DNA of 64,000 nucleotides from an uncultured Lachnospiraceae bacterium (GTDB lineage Bacteria; Bacillota; Clostridia; Lachnospirales; Lachnospiraceae): assembly GCA_947630025.1 (NCBI GenBank), contig CANRFZ010000001.1:62001-126000 (forward strand). Direction: 5' to 3'. This document shows, in pieces, positions 1 through 8,788 of this stretch (the stretch's first letter is position 1; each line of letters starts with the position of its first letter). Below the pieces are notes generated by a model. It worked only from the letters and a program-made list of their open reading frames with translations, was not told where the DNA came from and searched no databases. The translations under genes were made by a program, and so were the position numbers.

Positions 1-43
1 ACCATTTTATTTTTGTCCGGGGAAAACGTCAATAGAAATTATC

Positions 44-64
44 AAAAAAGACACTCCGGCGTCT
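44..64 (-). terminator. Rho-independent terminator after rsgA
   Basis: On the minus strand a 6-bp stem (one G-T pair, arms at 49-54 and 59-64) with a CGGA loop is followed directly by six T. It lies about 90 bases past the rsgA stop and probably ends the long murE-to-rsgA transcript. I see no gene in 1-153. Confidence 0.55.
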
Positions 65-153
65 GTCTGCTGCTTAACAGGCGGTTGTTCGGCGGCATCG
101 CCCTCCCGCCCGCGGCTGAAGGACTGTGCCTGTCTCGGAGACGCAGGGTACTT

Positions 154-1035
154 TCACCTGTACCGTTTCACTTCCTTTAGCTCCTCGTACAACGCCTTAT
201 AGTTTTCGTACCGCACGCCGCTGATGCGGCCCGCTGCCACGGCTTCCTTGACGCCGCAGCCCGGCTCGCTGATGTGGGCGCAGCCGCTGAATCTGCAGTA
301 CGGCTCGTATCTGCCGAACTCAGGATAATACTGCCCCAGCTCCTCTTTCGTGATCTCCGAGATGTCCAGCGAGGTAAAGCCCGGCGTGTCCACAATATAA
401 GTGTCCCGGCCCAGCGCGACGATCTCCGTATGGCGTGTCGTATGCCTGCCCCGCTCGATCTTTTGGCTGATCTCGCCCGTCTCCCGGTGGGCGGAGGGCG
501 CCAGACTGTTGATCAGGGAAGACTTCCCCACGCCGCTGGGCCCGGCTACGGCGGTGGTTCTGCCTGCCAGCACCTCCCGGACGCAGTCGATGCCACCGCC
601 TTCCAGCGCGCTGACAAACAACACCCGATAACCGCAGGTTTCGTAAGCCCGCCGCAGCGCCTCTTTCTCATCCTCCGAGGCGATATCCTGCTTGTTAAAG
701 CAGATCACCGCCGGCAGCTTCTGCCGCTCCATACGGATCAGAAACCTGTCCAGCAGATTAAAGTTGGGATCGGGCTTCACGATGGCAAAGATCACCAGCG
801 CCTGATCCACATTGGCCACCGCTGGCCTGAGAAGCGAATTATGCCGCGGCAGGATGCGGAGCACATTTCCTTCCCTGTCTTTCTCATGAAGGATCTCAAA
901 CTCCACATTGTCTCCCACCAGCGGCTTAATCTTTTCGTTCCTGAAAATTCCCTTGGCGCGGCACGCATAGACGCCCCGCCCCTCCGCATATACATAATAA
1001 AATCCGGCTATGCCTTTGATAATCTTGCCTGTCAT
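154..1035 (-). CDS. rsgA: Ribosome small subunit-dependent GTPase A
   Basis: A circularly permuted GTPase of 293 residues that helps late maturation of the 30S ribosomal subunit. An N-terminal OB fold is followed by the G motifs in permuted order: NKQD (G4), the P-loop GPSGVGKSS, then DTPGFTSLD (G3). The C-terminal zinc knuckle is visible as C-x4-C-x-H-x5-C in the CRFSGCAHISEPGC region. The start has GGAGG four bases upstream. It is the last gene of the housekeeping operon, 24 bases after prkC, the usual clostridial neighbour. Length and motifs are normal. Confidence 0.97.
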   Translation of the reverse strand: MTGKIIKGIAGFYYVYAEGRGVYACRAKGIFRNEKIKPLVGDNVEFEILHEKDREGNVLRILPRHNSLLRPAVANVDQALVIFAIVKPDPNFNLLDRFLIRMERQKLPAVICFNKQDIASEDEKEALRRAYETCGYRVLFVSALEGGGIDCVREVLAGRTTAVAGPSGVGKSSLINSLAPSAHRETGEISQKIERGRHTTRHTEIVALGRDTYIVDTPGFTSLDISEITKEELGQYYPEFGRYEPYCRFSGCAHISEPGCGVKEAVAAGRISGVRYENYKALYEELKEVKRYR

Positions 1036-1059
1036 CTGCCCTCCGCGCGGCTTTTCCTA

Positions 1060-3210
1060 TCACTCCTGCACGAAATTGACTTCCCGCGTCACCGTTCTGT
1101 CCTCCGCCACCGGTTCCGTCGTGACGGTCTCGCCGGTCTCCGTGTCCGTGTAGGTGGTCGCCTCCTTCTGCACCGTAAACCGGAACGTGACCGTGCCGCT
1201 GGGGGACTTGATCCCCGTATAGTTGACCGCAATCGGAAAGCTGGCCGTCTGCGTGCTCAGAAGCTGCGTGCCGTCCGCGGCGGTCACCGTGACCTGCACC
1301 TGCATACCGTTCTGATAGTCCGGATCTTCCGTGGGCGCGGTGATCCCTTCGGCATACCGGTAAGTGACGTCCGCCGGGCCGGTGCTGACTTTGAGATCCA
1401 CCGCCGTGCCTTTCTCCACAAAGGAGCCTTCCGAATAGCTCTGGTAAAACACCTTTTCGGTCAGGGAGGCGTCCTCGTTGGCCTCGCGCGTCACCGTTCC
1501 CACGGAAAGGCCGCTCTCCACCAGATTGATGGTGGCGTCCGTCTCGTCCATCCCTACGAGGTTGGGCACTCTGACCTTATCGTCCTCCGCGCCCTGACTC
1601 ACCCGGATGGTGACGGAAGATCCTTCGGGGGCCGTCGTCTCGGCCTCGGGAGACTGGGAAATCACGCACCCGTCTTCCACCGCCGCGTCATAGCTCTCCG
1701 TCACATTGACGACGAAGCCTGCTTCCTCCAGCGCGGCGACCGCTTCGTCTCTGGCCTGCCCCGTTACGTCCGGCACAGGAACGCCCTCCTGCGCCTGCGC
1801 CACCGTCAGAACCACCACGGTGTCTTTGTCGAGCATGGCGCCGTCGCCCGCATTGGCTTTTAACACCGTGCCTTCCGCATAATCTTCGTTGACCTCATAC
1901 TGAATCTCCGGCGTCAGCCCCAGATCCAGCAGCGCGCGTTTCGCATCCTCCACGTTCAGGCCCACCACCCGGATCATCTGCACCTGCTCGGTCTGTTCCT
2001 CCGTCTCCTCCCGGTCCGCGCCGAAAGAGAAGATGCCGAACGCCCTGCCGACAAAGAAGATGGCGATGCACCCGATCAGAAGGGCCGCGACCACCGCCAA
2101 GATCGTCGTGATCCGCTCCATCTTGGGATCGTAGTCGTCCTCCTCGTCCTCGTCTTCTTCGTCGTCCTCCCAATACTCCTCGTCCTCTATCTCCTCATCA
2201 TCGTCGATCTCCTCGTCGTCCTCGTCCTCATCTTCCTCATAGTACCGTCTGTTGTCGGGGCGGAGGCGCATGGCTTCGTCCATGGAATCCCTGCGGTCGG
2301 ACTGCCGTTTGATCTGCGCCATATCCCTGTCCGTGATCATCCGGGTGGACGCCTCCTCGTCGGGATCTGCCAGCTTGACGAAATCGTCGTCCGGGGTGAT
2401 CAGCGACTGTTTCAAATCGGCGATCAGCTCCGCCATGGACTGGTATCTCCTGTCGGGGCTTTTCTGGCAGCACTTACACACGATCTGCTCCACGCTGACC
2501 GGAATCTCCGGGACAAAGTCCGTGGGCAGAGGAAGCTCCTCCTGTATGTGTTTGATGGCGATCGCCACCGTCGTCTCTCCGTTAAACGGCACCCGGCCCG
2601 TGAGCATTTCAAACATGGTGATGCCCAGCGAATAGATATCGCTCTTTTCGTCGCTATAGCCGCCTCTGGCCTGCTCCGGCGACGTATAGTGCACCGAGCC
2701 CATGACGTTTGACGTAATGGTGTTGCTTGTGGCGGCCTTGGCAATACCGAAGTCCGTCACCTTGACCTTTCCTTCCTTGGAGATAATGATATTCTGGGGC
2801 TTGATGTCGCGGTGGATGATATGGTTATTGTGGGCCGCCTCGATGCCCATAGATACCTGAATGGCGATGCTCACCGCTTCCTTGACGGATATCCGGGCCT
2901 TTTTCTCGATATATTTTTTCAGCGTGATGCCTTCCACCAGCTCCATCACGATATAGTGGATGCCGTCTTCCTCCCCTACGTCGTACACGTTGACGATATT
3001 GGGGTGCATCAGACCGGCGGCAGCCTGCGCTTCCACGCGGAATTTGGAGACAAAATTGGCGTTCTCCCCAAATTCCTGTTTCAGCACCTTCACTGCCACA
3101 AAGCGGTTCAGCTTATGGTCCTTTGCCTTATATACGTCCGACATTCCGCCGGTGCCGATCTTTTCCAGAATCTCGTACCGGTCTCCTATCATCATACCTA
3201 TTTTAATCAT
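1060..3210 (-). CDS. prkC: PASTA-domain serine/threonine protein kinase
   Basis: A membrane Hanks-type kinase of 716 residues that senses peptidoglycan fragments or lipid II outside the cell and phosphorylates cytoplasmic targets. The kinase domain covers about residues 10-275: GTGGMSDVY glycine loop, HRDIKPQN catalytic loop, DFGIA and the SPEQ region. Next comes an extremely acidic stretch (about residues 325-365, mostly D and E), one membrane helix (about 370-395) and three extracellular PASTA repeats (about 410-615), then a tail of about 100 residues. It overlaps the partner phosphatase prpC by 8 bases, so the two are translated together. The acidic juxtamembrane stretch is longer than I would expect for the family. 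Confidence 0.96.
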   Translation of the reverse strand: MIKIGMMIGDRYEILEKIGTGGMSDVYKAKDHKLNRFVAVKVLKQEFGENANFVSKFRVEAQAAAGLMHPNIVNVYDVGEEDGIHYIVMELVEGITLKKYIEKKARISVKEAVSIAIQVSMGIEAAHNNHIIHRDIKPQNIIISKEGKVKVTDFGIAKAATSNTITSNVMGSVHYTSPEQARGGYSDEKSDIYSLGITMFEMLTGRVPFNGETTVAIAIKHIQEELPLPTDFVPEIPVSVEQIVCKCCQKSPDRRYQSMAELIADLKQSLITPDDDFVKLADPDEEASTRMITDRDMAQIKRQSDRRDSMDEAMRLRPDNRRYYEEDEDEDDEEIDDDEEIEDEEYWEDDEEDEDEEDDYDPKMERITTILAVVAALLIGCIAIFFVGRAFGIFSFGADREETEEQTEQVQMIRVVGLNVEDAKRALLDLGLTPEIQYEVNEDYAEGTVLKANAGDGAMLDKDTVVVLTVAQAQEGVPVPDVTGQARDEAVAALEEAGFVVNVTESYDAAVEDGCVISQSPEAETTAPEGSSVTIRVSQGAEDDKVRVPNLVGMDETDATINLVESGLSVGTVTREANEDASLTEKVFYQSYSEGSFVEKGTAVDLKVSTGPADVTYRYAEGITAPTEDPDYQNGMQVQVTVTAADGTQLLSTQTASFPIAVNYTGIKSPSGTVTFRFTVQKEATTYTDTETGETVTTEPVAEDRTVTREVNFVQE

Positions 3211-3949
3211 GTTCCACCTCGTCTGCCAGCGGTTCGATAACGATCACCGATATGTTATCCTTTCCGCCGTTCTGATTGGCCGCCTCCACCAGCTTCTCTG
3301 TCCGTTCCGCGAGACTTCCCTCCCGCGTCAGGATCTGCCGTATCTCCTCGTCCTCCAGCATATTGGTCAGCCCGTCCGAGCATAGCAGCACCAGATCGCC
3401 CGGATGCAGCTCCAGATCAAAGAAATCGGGCTCAATCTCCTCTCTGGCGCCCACCGCCCGGGTAATAATATTTTTATCGGGATGGTTTCTCGCCGAAGCC
3501 TTGTCGATTCCTCCCATGCGCACCATTTCTTCCACGAGGGAGTGGTCTTCCGTGATCTGTCTGATCCCGTCGTTTATCACATAAAGCCTGCTGTCGCCCA
3601 CGTTGGCGACTTCCAGATATCTGCCGAGGCAGGTGGCGATGACCATCGTGGTTCCCATGCCGCTGCACGCCGGATCGTCCGCCGCTTTCCTGCGCACCAT
3701 CCTGTTTGCCTTCTCGATGGCGCCGCCCAGAATCCTGACGGGATTCTTTTCAAAGGAAACGCCGATCTCCTGTACGACGGTCTCCACCGCGTAGCGGGAC
3801 GCATAATCGCCCGCATTGTGGCCGCCCATGCCGTCTGCCACGATAAACACGTTTGGCAGATTGCCGATGGGCGTCTCCGACAGATAGATAAAATCCTGAT
3901 TCAGTTGTCGTTTCCGGCCGATATCCGTTACCGCGTAGGACTTCAACAC
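3203..3949 (-). CDS. prpC: PP2C-family serine/threonine phosphatase
   Basis: The cognate phosphatase of PrkC, a metal-dependent PP2C enzyme of about 248 residues. Visible motifs in order are NQDF, VADGMGGHNAGD (metal-binding aspartate), NVGDSRLY, EDHSLVEEM, CSDGLTN and GGKDNIS. The longest frame begins with TTG at 3955, but AGGGGG lies eight bases before a GTG at 3949, which I prefer. rlmN ends just upstream, so translation is probably coupled. The kinase-phosphatase pair is a standard unit that reverses PrkC phosphorylation. Confidence 0.95.
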   Translation of the reverse strand: MLKSYAVTDIGRKRQLNQDFIYLSETPIGNLPNVFIVADGMGGHNAGDYASRYAVETVVQEIGVSFEKNPVRILGGAIEKANRMVRRKAADDPACSGMGTTMVIATCLGRYLEVANVGDSRLYVINDGIRQITEDHSLVEEMVRMGGIDKASARNHPDKNIITRAVGAREEIEPDFFDLELHPGDLVLLCSDGLTNMLEDEEIRQILTREGSLAERTEKLVEAANQNGGKDNISVIVIEPLADEVEHD

Positions 3950-3951
3950 CG

Positions 3952-5046
3952 TCAATTCCCCCTGTTGTCATACAGATAGCCGCGCCTGAGCTGCCCGCAG
4001 GCGCCGTCTATATCTCTGCCCATACCTTTTCTAATAGTAACATTTCTTCCGTTTTTTTCAAGAATTTTTTTAAATGCCTCCACCGTCTTTCTCTCCGACC
4101 GCTCATAGCCCCGCTCCCGGACCGGGTTCACCGGGATCAGGTTGATATGGCAGTGGAGAGCCGAGGTGAGCCCGGCCAGACGGACGGCGTCCTCCGCCGC
4201 GTCGTTGACGCCCCGGATCAGACTGTATTCCAGCGTGATCCTGCGGCCCGTCTGTGCAAAATAATAGGCGCAGGCGTCCGTCAGCTCCCGGAGCGTATAG
4301 CGCTCCGCCACCGGCATCAGCTTCCGCCGCGTCTCATCCGACGCCGCGTGGAGCGAAACCGCCAGCGTGATCTGCAGCTTCCTGTCGGCCAGCTCCCGCA
4401 TCCTGGGCACGATGCCACAGGTGGAAACGGTGACGTTCCGCTGGCTGAGGTGCAGTCCGTTCTCATCCGTCAGCAGTTCGAGGAACCGCAGCAGATTGTC
4501 ATAGTTGTCCAGCGGCTCGCCGCTTCCCATGACCACCACATGAGAAACCTTTTCCCCGGTATCTCTGGCGATGGCGTAGACCTGCTCCAGCATCTCCGAG
4601 GGCAGGAGGTTCCGCTCCAGCCCGTCCAGCGTGGACGCGCAGAAACGGCATCCCATACGGCATCCCGCCTGCGAGGAGATACATACGCTGTTGCCGTACC
4701 CGTAGCGCATCAGGACGCTCTCCACCGTGTTGCCGTCCGGCAGCCGGAACAGGTATTTCCGGGTGCCGTCCAGCGCGGATTCCTGCATACGAACCGGCTC
4801 CAATACCGTATTGTCGTACTGCTGCCCGCACTTTGCCCGAAACGCCGCGGGCAGATTGGTCATCCGGTCATAGTCCGCTGCCAGATGGCGGTGCATCCAT
4901 TCGTACAGTTGTCTGGCGCGGAAAGGCTTCTCGCCCATGCGCACCGCCTCCTGCTCCAACTGCCGCAGCGTGTAGGACTTTAAATCCCTGCCGTACGTCA
5001 TATCCGTATCCGTTTTTTCCGTCCCTGTGGAAAGCGTCTTTTCCAT
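3952..5046 (-). CDS. rlmN: Dual-specificity RNA methyltransferase RlmN
   Basis: A radical SAM enzyme of 364 residues that methylates C2 of adenosine 2503 in 23S rRNA and A37 in some tRNAs. It carries CRMGCRFC (4Fe-4S cluster, CX3CX2C), the GSGEPL segment, and the resolving cysteine near the C-terminus (DIDGACGQL). The open frame extends to 5091, but the ATG at 5046 has AGGAT about seven bases upstream and gives a normal-length protein. It lies between rsmB and prpC in the conserved operon. Confidence 0.96.
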   Translation of the reverse strand: MEKTLSTGTEKTDTDMTYGRDLKSYTLRQLEQEAVRMGEKPFRARQLYEWMHRHLAADYDRMTNLPAAFRAKCGQQYDNTVLEPVRMQESALDGTRKYLFRLPDGNTVESVLMRYGYGNSVCISSQAGCRMGCRFCASTLDGLERNLLPSEMLEQVYAIARDTGEKVSHVVVMGSGEPLDNYDNLLRFLELLTDENGLHLSQRNVTVSTCGIVPRMRELADRKLQITLAVSLHAASDETRRKLMPVAERYTLRELTDACAYYFAQTGRRITLEYSLIRGVNDAAEDAVRLAGLTSALHCHINLIPVNPVRERGYERSERKTVEAFKKILEKNGRNVTIRKGMGRDIDGACGQLRRGYLYDNRGN

Positions 5047-5115
5047 ACCGATATCCTGTCTCAGAGGCCGCGCCGCAGAGGTTCGGAGCATCTCAGGCTC
5101 CGGCTGCGCGGCGAT

Positions 5116-6483
5116 TTATGACTGTTTTTTGTATAGCTTCGCCAGAAAAAAGCCGTCCGTCTCGTGGATTCCCGGCAGAAGCTGGAGTGTTCCCGCGGCG
5201 GCTTCCTGCTGCAGCGGTTTAGGCATCGTGTCCGCCATGCTGACTTTTTCCATGCCGAAAGTCTCACAGAGCCAGTCCGCCATCTGCTCGTTTTCCGCGG
5301 GGTTCATCGTGCAGGTGCTATACATCATGATGCCGCCCGGCTTCAGATACCGCACCGCGTTGCGCAGGATATCCCGCTGCAGGGCCGTGATCTCCCGCAT
5401 CGACTCCGGCGTGATGCGGTACTTGATATCCGGCTTCCTGCCGATCACGCCCAGTCCCGAACAGGGTACGTCCGCCAACAGCACATCCGCGCATTCCGCC
5501 AGCGCACTGTCATAGACGCGGGCGTCCCGCACGCTGACCGACACGTTCCGGGTGCGGAGGCGGCGTTTGTTTTCCTCGATTCTGTCCGTCTTGCGGGAGG
5601 ACACGTCACAGGCGATGACCTGTCCCGTTCCCGCCAGCACGTCCGCCGCATGGAAGGTCTTGCCGCCGGGCGAAGCGCACACATCCAGCACCGTGTCGCC
5701 GGGACGGATGCCCGCGTTCTCCACCACCAGCATGGAGCTGACGTCCTGCACCGCAAACGCGCCCTCCCGGTAGCCCGCGAGATGTTCCACGCCTTCGCTA
5801 CCGGACACCGACAACGCATAGGGCAGATAGGGATGCGCCGTCACGACGGCGCCCGCCTCTCTCCACAACGCCGCCAGCCTGCCCGCTTCTTCCGCATTCC
5901 CGCGCACCCGGACGCTGACCGGCCTGCTCTCCAGCAGGGCCCGCAGCACCGTCTCGCACCGGGCGTCGCCGTAAGCCTCCCGGAGATGGGCCGCCAGCGG
6001 AACCGGCATCGAATAGCGGACGGACAGATACCTCAGCCGATCCGCCGTCTGATCCGGCCAGACGATGTTCTCTTTCTCCCGAACAATGCTTCTAAGCACG
6101 CCGTTCACATAGCCCCGCAGCCCGCGGTACGGACTGCGCCCGGCCAGACGCACCGCCTCGTCGCACGCCGCCGCGTCGGGGATGTGCTCCATAAAGAGAA
6201 TCTGGCAGCAGCTCATCCGCAGCAGTTCCCGGATATACGGTTTCATCTTCGCCACAGGCACTTTGGAATAGCAATCGAGCACATAGTCGATGGTGATCCT
6301 GCGCTCGATCGTTCCCTCCGCCGTCCGCTTGATAAACGCCTTCTGCCTGCCGTCCAGTCCGTCGTACCGGCGAAGCGCCTCCTGAATGAGCCCGCTGCCA
6401 TATGCCCGCCCCTGCGACTCCCTGCACAGGATCTCCAGAACGATCTCCCGCACATTCGGTTGTGCCGTCTCTTTTCTTCCCAT
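5116..6483 (-). CDS. rsmB: 16S rRNA cytosine-967 methyltransferase
   Basis: Makes m5C967 in 16S rRNA using S-adenosylmethionine. The N-terminal NusB-like RNA-binding domain (about residues 10-145) is followed by a Rossmann methyltransferase with the SAM loop DVCASPGGKTFH and the two cysteines of the m5C mechanism, VPCSGLG and STCT. About 455 residues, normal for the family. A second ATG at 6483 is spaced correctly (seven bases) from AGGA, whereas the ATG at 6489 is too close. Confidence 0.96.
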   Translation of the reverse strand: MGRKETAQPNVREIVLEILCRESQGRAYGSGLIQEALRRYDGLDGRQKAFIKRTAEGTIERRITIDYVLDCYSKVPVAKMKPYIRELLRMSCCQILFMEHIPDAAACDEAVRLAGRSPYRGLRGYVNGVLRSIVREKENIVWPDQTADRLRYLSVRYSMPVPLAAHLREAYGDARCETVLRALLESRPVSVRVRGNAEEAGRLAALWREAGAVVTAHPYLPYALSVSGSEGVEHLAGYREGAFAVQDVSSMLVVENAGIRPGDTVLDVCASPGGKTFHAADVLAGTGQVIACDVSSRKTDRIEENKRRLRTRNVSVSVRDARVYDSALAECADVLLADVPCSGLGVIGRKPDIKYRITPESMREITALQRDILRNAVRYLKPGGIMMYSTCTMNPAENEQMADWLCETFGMEKVSMADTMPKPLQQEAAAGTLQLLPGIHETDGFFLAKLYKKQS

Positions 6484-6492
6484 GCGCATTTC

Positions 6493-7203
6493 CTAATCTC
6501 TGCGCCGATTGCCGCCAAAAAGCAGCACCAGCCTCAGAAGCTGCAGGATGGAGGACGCCGCGGCCGCCACATAGGTCAGCGCCGCCGCCGAAAGCACCTT
6601 GCGGCAGGCATCCGTCTCATCCCGTTCCAGCATCCCGTATCCTCCCAGCATGGAGAGTGCCCTGCCGGATGCGTTAAACTCCACCGGGAGCGTGACGACC
6701 TGAAACAGAACCGCCAGCGCAAAAACCCAGATGCCGATCTGGATCACCGTCTGGTTCATCCCCAGCAGCACGCCCAGCAGAATCAGCGGGATGCCGGCCA
6801 TGGAGCCGATGTTGGCGACAGGCACGAGCGCCGTGCGGACAGAGAGCGGCACGTAGCCCTTGTGGTGCTGCACCGCATGGCCGCACTCGTGGGCGGCGAC
6901 GCCGATCGCCGCGACGGAAGCCGAGCCGTACACGGATTCCGACAGTCTGAGTACTTTTGCAGAGGGATCGTAGTGATCCGTCAGTTCGCCCCGGACCGGC
7001 TCGATCCGGACGTCGTAGATTCCCGACATCTGCAGAATCCTCTGCGCCGCCTGCGCGCCGGTCATGCCGGTTCTGCTGCGCACGCGGGAATATTTCCTGT
7101 AGGTGGACTGCACCCGCATCTGCGCCCAGATGCACAGTATGGCGCCGATCAGCACCAGCAGATAGGTGCTGTCAAAATAGTATCCGTAATATCCGTATCT
7201 CAT
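6493..7203 (-). CDS. YugP-type membrane zinc metallopeptidase
   Basis: A membrane protein of about 236 residues. The N-terminal helix (GYYGYYFDSTYLLVLIGAIL) is followed by a helical region with the zinc-binding signature HECGHAVQH (two histidines plus the catalytic glutamate) and three further hydrophobic segments. The family (Bacillus YugP, DUF2268/M48-like) is widespread in Firmicutes and its substrate is unknown. Several in-frame starts (GTG 7218, ATG 7209, ATG 7203) lie near GAGG; 7203 has the best spacing. It sits within the fmt-rsmB operon, as in many Clostridia. Confidence 0.9.
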   Translation of the reverse strand: MRYGYYGYYFDSTYLLVLIGAILCIWAQMRVQSTYRKYSRVRSRTGMTGAQAAQRILQMSGIYDVRIEPVRGELTDHYDPSAKVLRLSESVYGSASVAAIGVAAHECGHAVQHHKGYVPLSVRTALVPVANIGSMAGIPLILLGVLLGMNQTVIQIGIWVFALAVLFQVVTLPVEFNASGRALSMLGGYGMLERDETDACRKVLSAAALTYVAAAASSILQLLRLVLLFGGNRRRD

Positions 7204-7283
7204 ATACATCATCCTCACATTATAAAGTAGTAGTGTTGCTAAACGTTCTCCAAGGTCTGTGCGCTATACTCCGCGCCGCGCCG

Positions 7284-8270
7284 TCATCCGCCCAGACGCT
7301 CTCCCGCCTGCAGCGGGTATCCCAGCAGATAGTCCCGCACGGCCATCCGCTTTTTGCCCTCCGGCTGCAGGGCGAGTATTTTCAGAAGCCCCTCGCCCGT
7401 CTGCACGTAGACGGCGTCCTTGGCGGCGCAGACCACCGTGCCGGGCGCTGCCGTACCGCTGCCCGCACCGTCGCCGCCGCAGGCGTTCTCTCCGCATATC
7501 CGCGCCTCCTCCTCCGGCGTGGCGGGCCGCGCTTCCCATATTTTCAGATTCCGGCCCTGTCTGGCGGTGTACGCGCCGGGCCATGAGAGCAGGCCGCGGA
7601 TCAGCCGGTCCAGCTCGCGGGCAGACTGCCGCCAGTCCAGACGGCCCAGCGATTTCTGTATCCTGTGGGCGTAGCAGCTCTCCGCGTCGTTCTGTTTGAC
7701 GGGCGTGACTTCCCCCGCTTCGATGGCGGCCAGCGCCTTGACGACCAGCGCCGCTCCGGTACCTGCCAGCTTGTCGTGGAGACTGTCCCCGGTTTCGTCC
7801 GGCGCGATCGGCACCCGCTCCGCCAGCAGCATATCGCCCGTATCCAGCCCCTGATCCATCTGCATAATCGTCACGCCGGTGGTGTCTTCGCCGTTGATAA
7901 TGGCCCACTGGATCGGCGCGGCGCCTCTGTATTTGGGAAGCAGCGACGCATGGATATTGATGCAGCCGTATGCCGGAAGCGTCAGTATCTCCTGTGACAG
8001 AATCTGCCCGAACGCCGCCACCACGAAAATATCCGCCCTATAGGTGCGCAGCGTCTCCACTGCCTCCGCCTCCCGAATCCGCACCGGCTGGAACACGGCG
8101 ATCCCATGTGCCAGTGCGCACTCCTTGACCGGCGTCATCTGCATCTGCATCCCCCGCCCTTTGGGTTTGTCGGGCTGCGTCACCACCGCCGCTACGTCAT
8201 GGCCCGCACGGATGAGCGCCTCCAGCGCCGCCACCGCGAACGCGGGCGTTCCCATAAAAACGACTCTCAT
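7284..8270 (-). CDS. fmt: Methionyl-tRNA formyltransferase
   Basis: Formylates initiator Met-tRNA with 10-formyltetrahydrofolate. It carries the N-terminal formyltransferase fold with the catalytic stretch NIHASLLPKYRGAAPI and the C-terminal OB-like domain. 328 residues. An unusual Gly/Ala/Asp-rich loop of about 20 residues (around GGDGAGSGTAAPG, roughly residues 255-275) interrupts the C-terminal domain. The ATG overlaps the def stop by four bases (ATGA), with GGAGG upstream. Def and Fmt act on opposite ends of the same N-formylmethionine cycle. Confidence 0.97.
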   Translation of the reverse strand: MRVVFMGTPAFAVAALEALIRAGHDVAAVVTQPDKPKGRGMQMQMTPVKECALAHGIAVFQPVRIREAEAVETLRTYRADIFVVAAFGQILSQEILTLPAYGCINIHASLLPKYRGAAPIQWAIINGEDTTGVTIMQMDQGLDTGDMLLAERVPIAPDETGDSLHDKLAGTGAALVVKALAAIEAGEVTPVKQNDAESCYAHRIQKSLGRLDWRQSARELDRLIRGLLSWPGAYTARQGRNLKIWEARPATPEEEARICGENACGGDGAGSGTAAPGTVVCAAKDAVYVQTGEGLLKILALQPEGKKRMAVRDYLLGYPLQAGERLGG

Positions 8271-8755
8271 GCTTCTTCCTCCCCGCCAGCCAGATCCGCC
8301 GTGTTCACCAACGGCCCCTGTACTTTGTCCACATACAGGTGTCCGTCCAGATGATCCAGCTCATGGCAGATCGCCCGCGCCAGCAGTTCCGTGCCCTCCA
8401 GTTCAAAGGACTCCAGATTCTCGTCATAGGCCAGCACCCTGACATAGTTCGGTCTGGTCACGATGCCGCTCTTGCCGGGCACGCTCAGACACCCTTCGTA
8501 CCCTTCCTGCTCGCCGCTGGTCTCCAGTATCCGGGGATTGATCAATAATAGCGGATCTTCCCCGGTGGTATCGATCACGACGATCCGTTTCAGGATGCCC
8601 ACCTGCGGCGCGGCCAGCCCTACGCCCTCCGCGTCGTACAGTGTCTCAAACATATCGTCGATCAGCTCCTGCACTCTGGGCGTGATCTCCGTCACTTCTT
8701 TACAACGTTTTTCCAATACGGGATCTCCCATTTCCCTGATCTTTCTGAGCGCCAT
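8267..8755 (-). CDS. def: Peptide deformylase
   Basis: Removes the N-formyl group from new proteins. All three metalloenzyme motifs are present: GVGLAAPQ, EGCLS (metal-binding cysteine) and HELDHLDG (two histidines and catalytic glutamate). 162 residues, a normal length. GGAG lies eight bases before the ATG. It is coupled to fmt by a four-base overlap and follows priA by 33 bases. Confidence 0.98.
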   Translation of the reverse strand: MALRKIREMGDPVLEKRCKEVTEITPRVQELIDDMFETLYDAEGVGLAAPQVGILKRIVVIDTTGEDPLLLINPRILETSGEQEGYEGCLSVPGKSGIVTRPNYVRVLAYDENLESFELEGTELLARAICHELDHLDGHLYVDKVQGPLVNTADLAGGEEEA

Positions 8756-8788
8756 TTTTCTCTCTCCTTCCGCTGCCCGCCGCTATCT

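Noticed and set aside
274-1863. Long plus-strand frame over rsgA and prkC
   Set aside because: It lies opposite two genes with all family motifs and is a GC-rich codon shadow. The same applies to the long plus-strand frames at 5164-7230, 10031-12526, 14845-16104, 41143-42852, 54502-55986 and 59332-60960.
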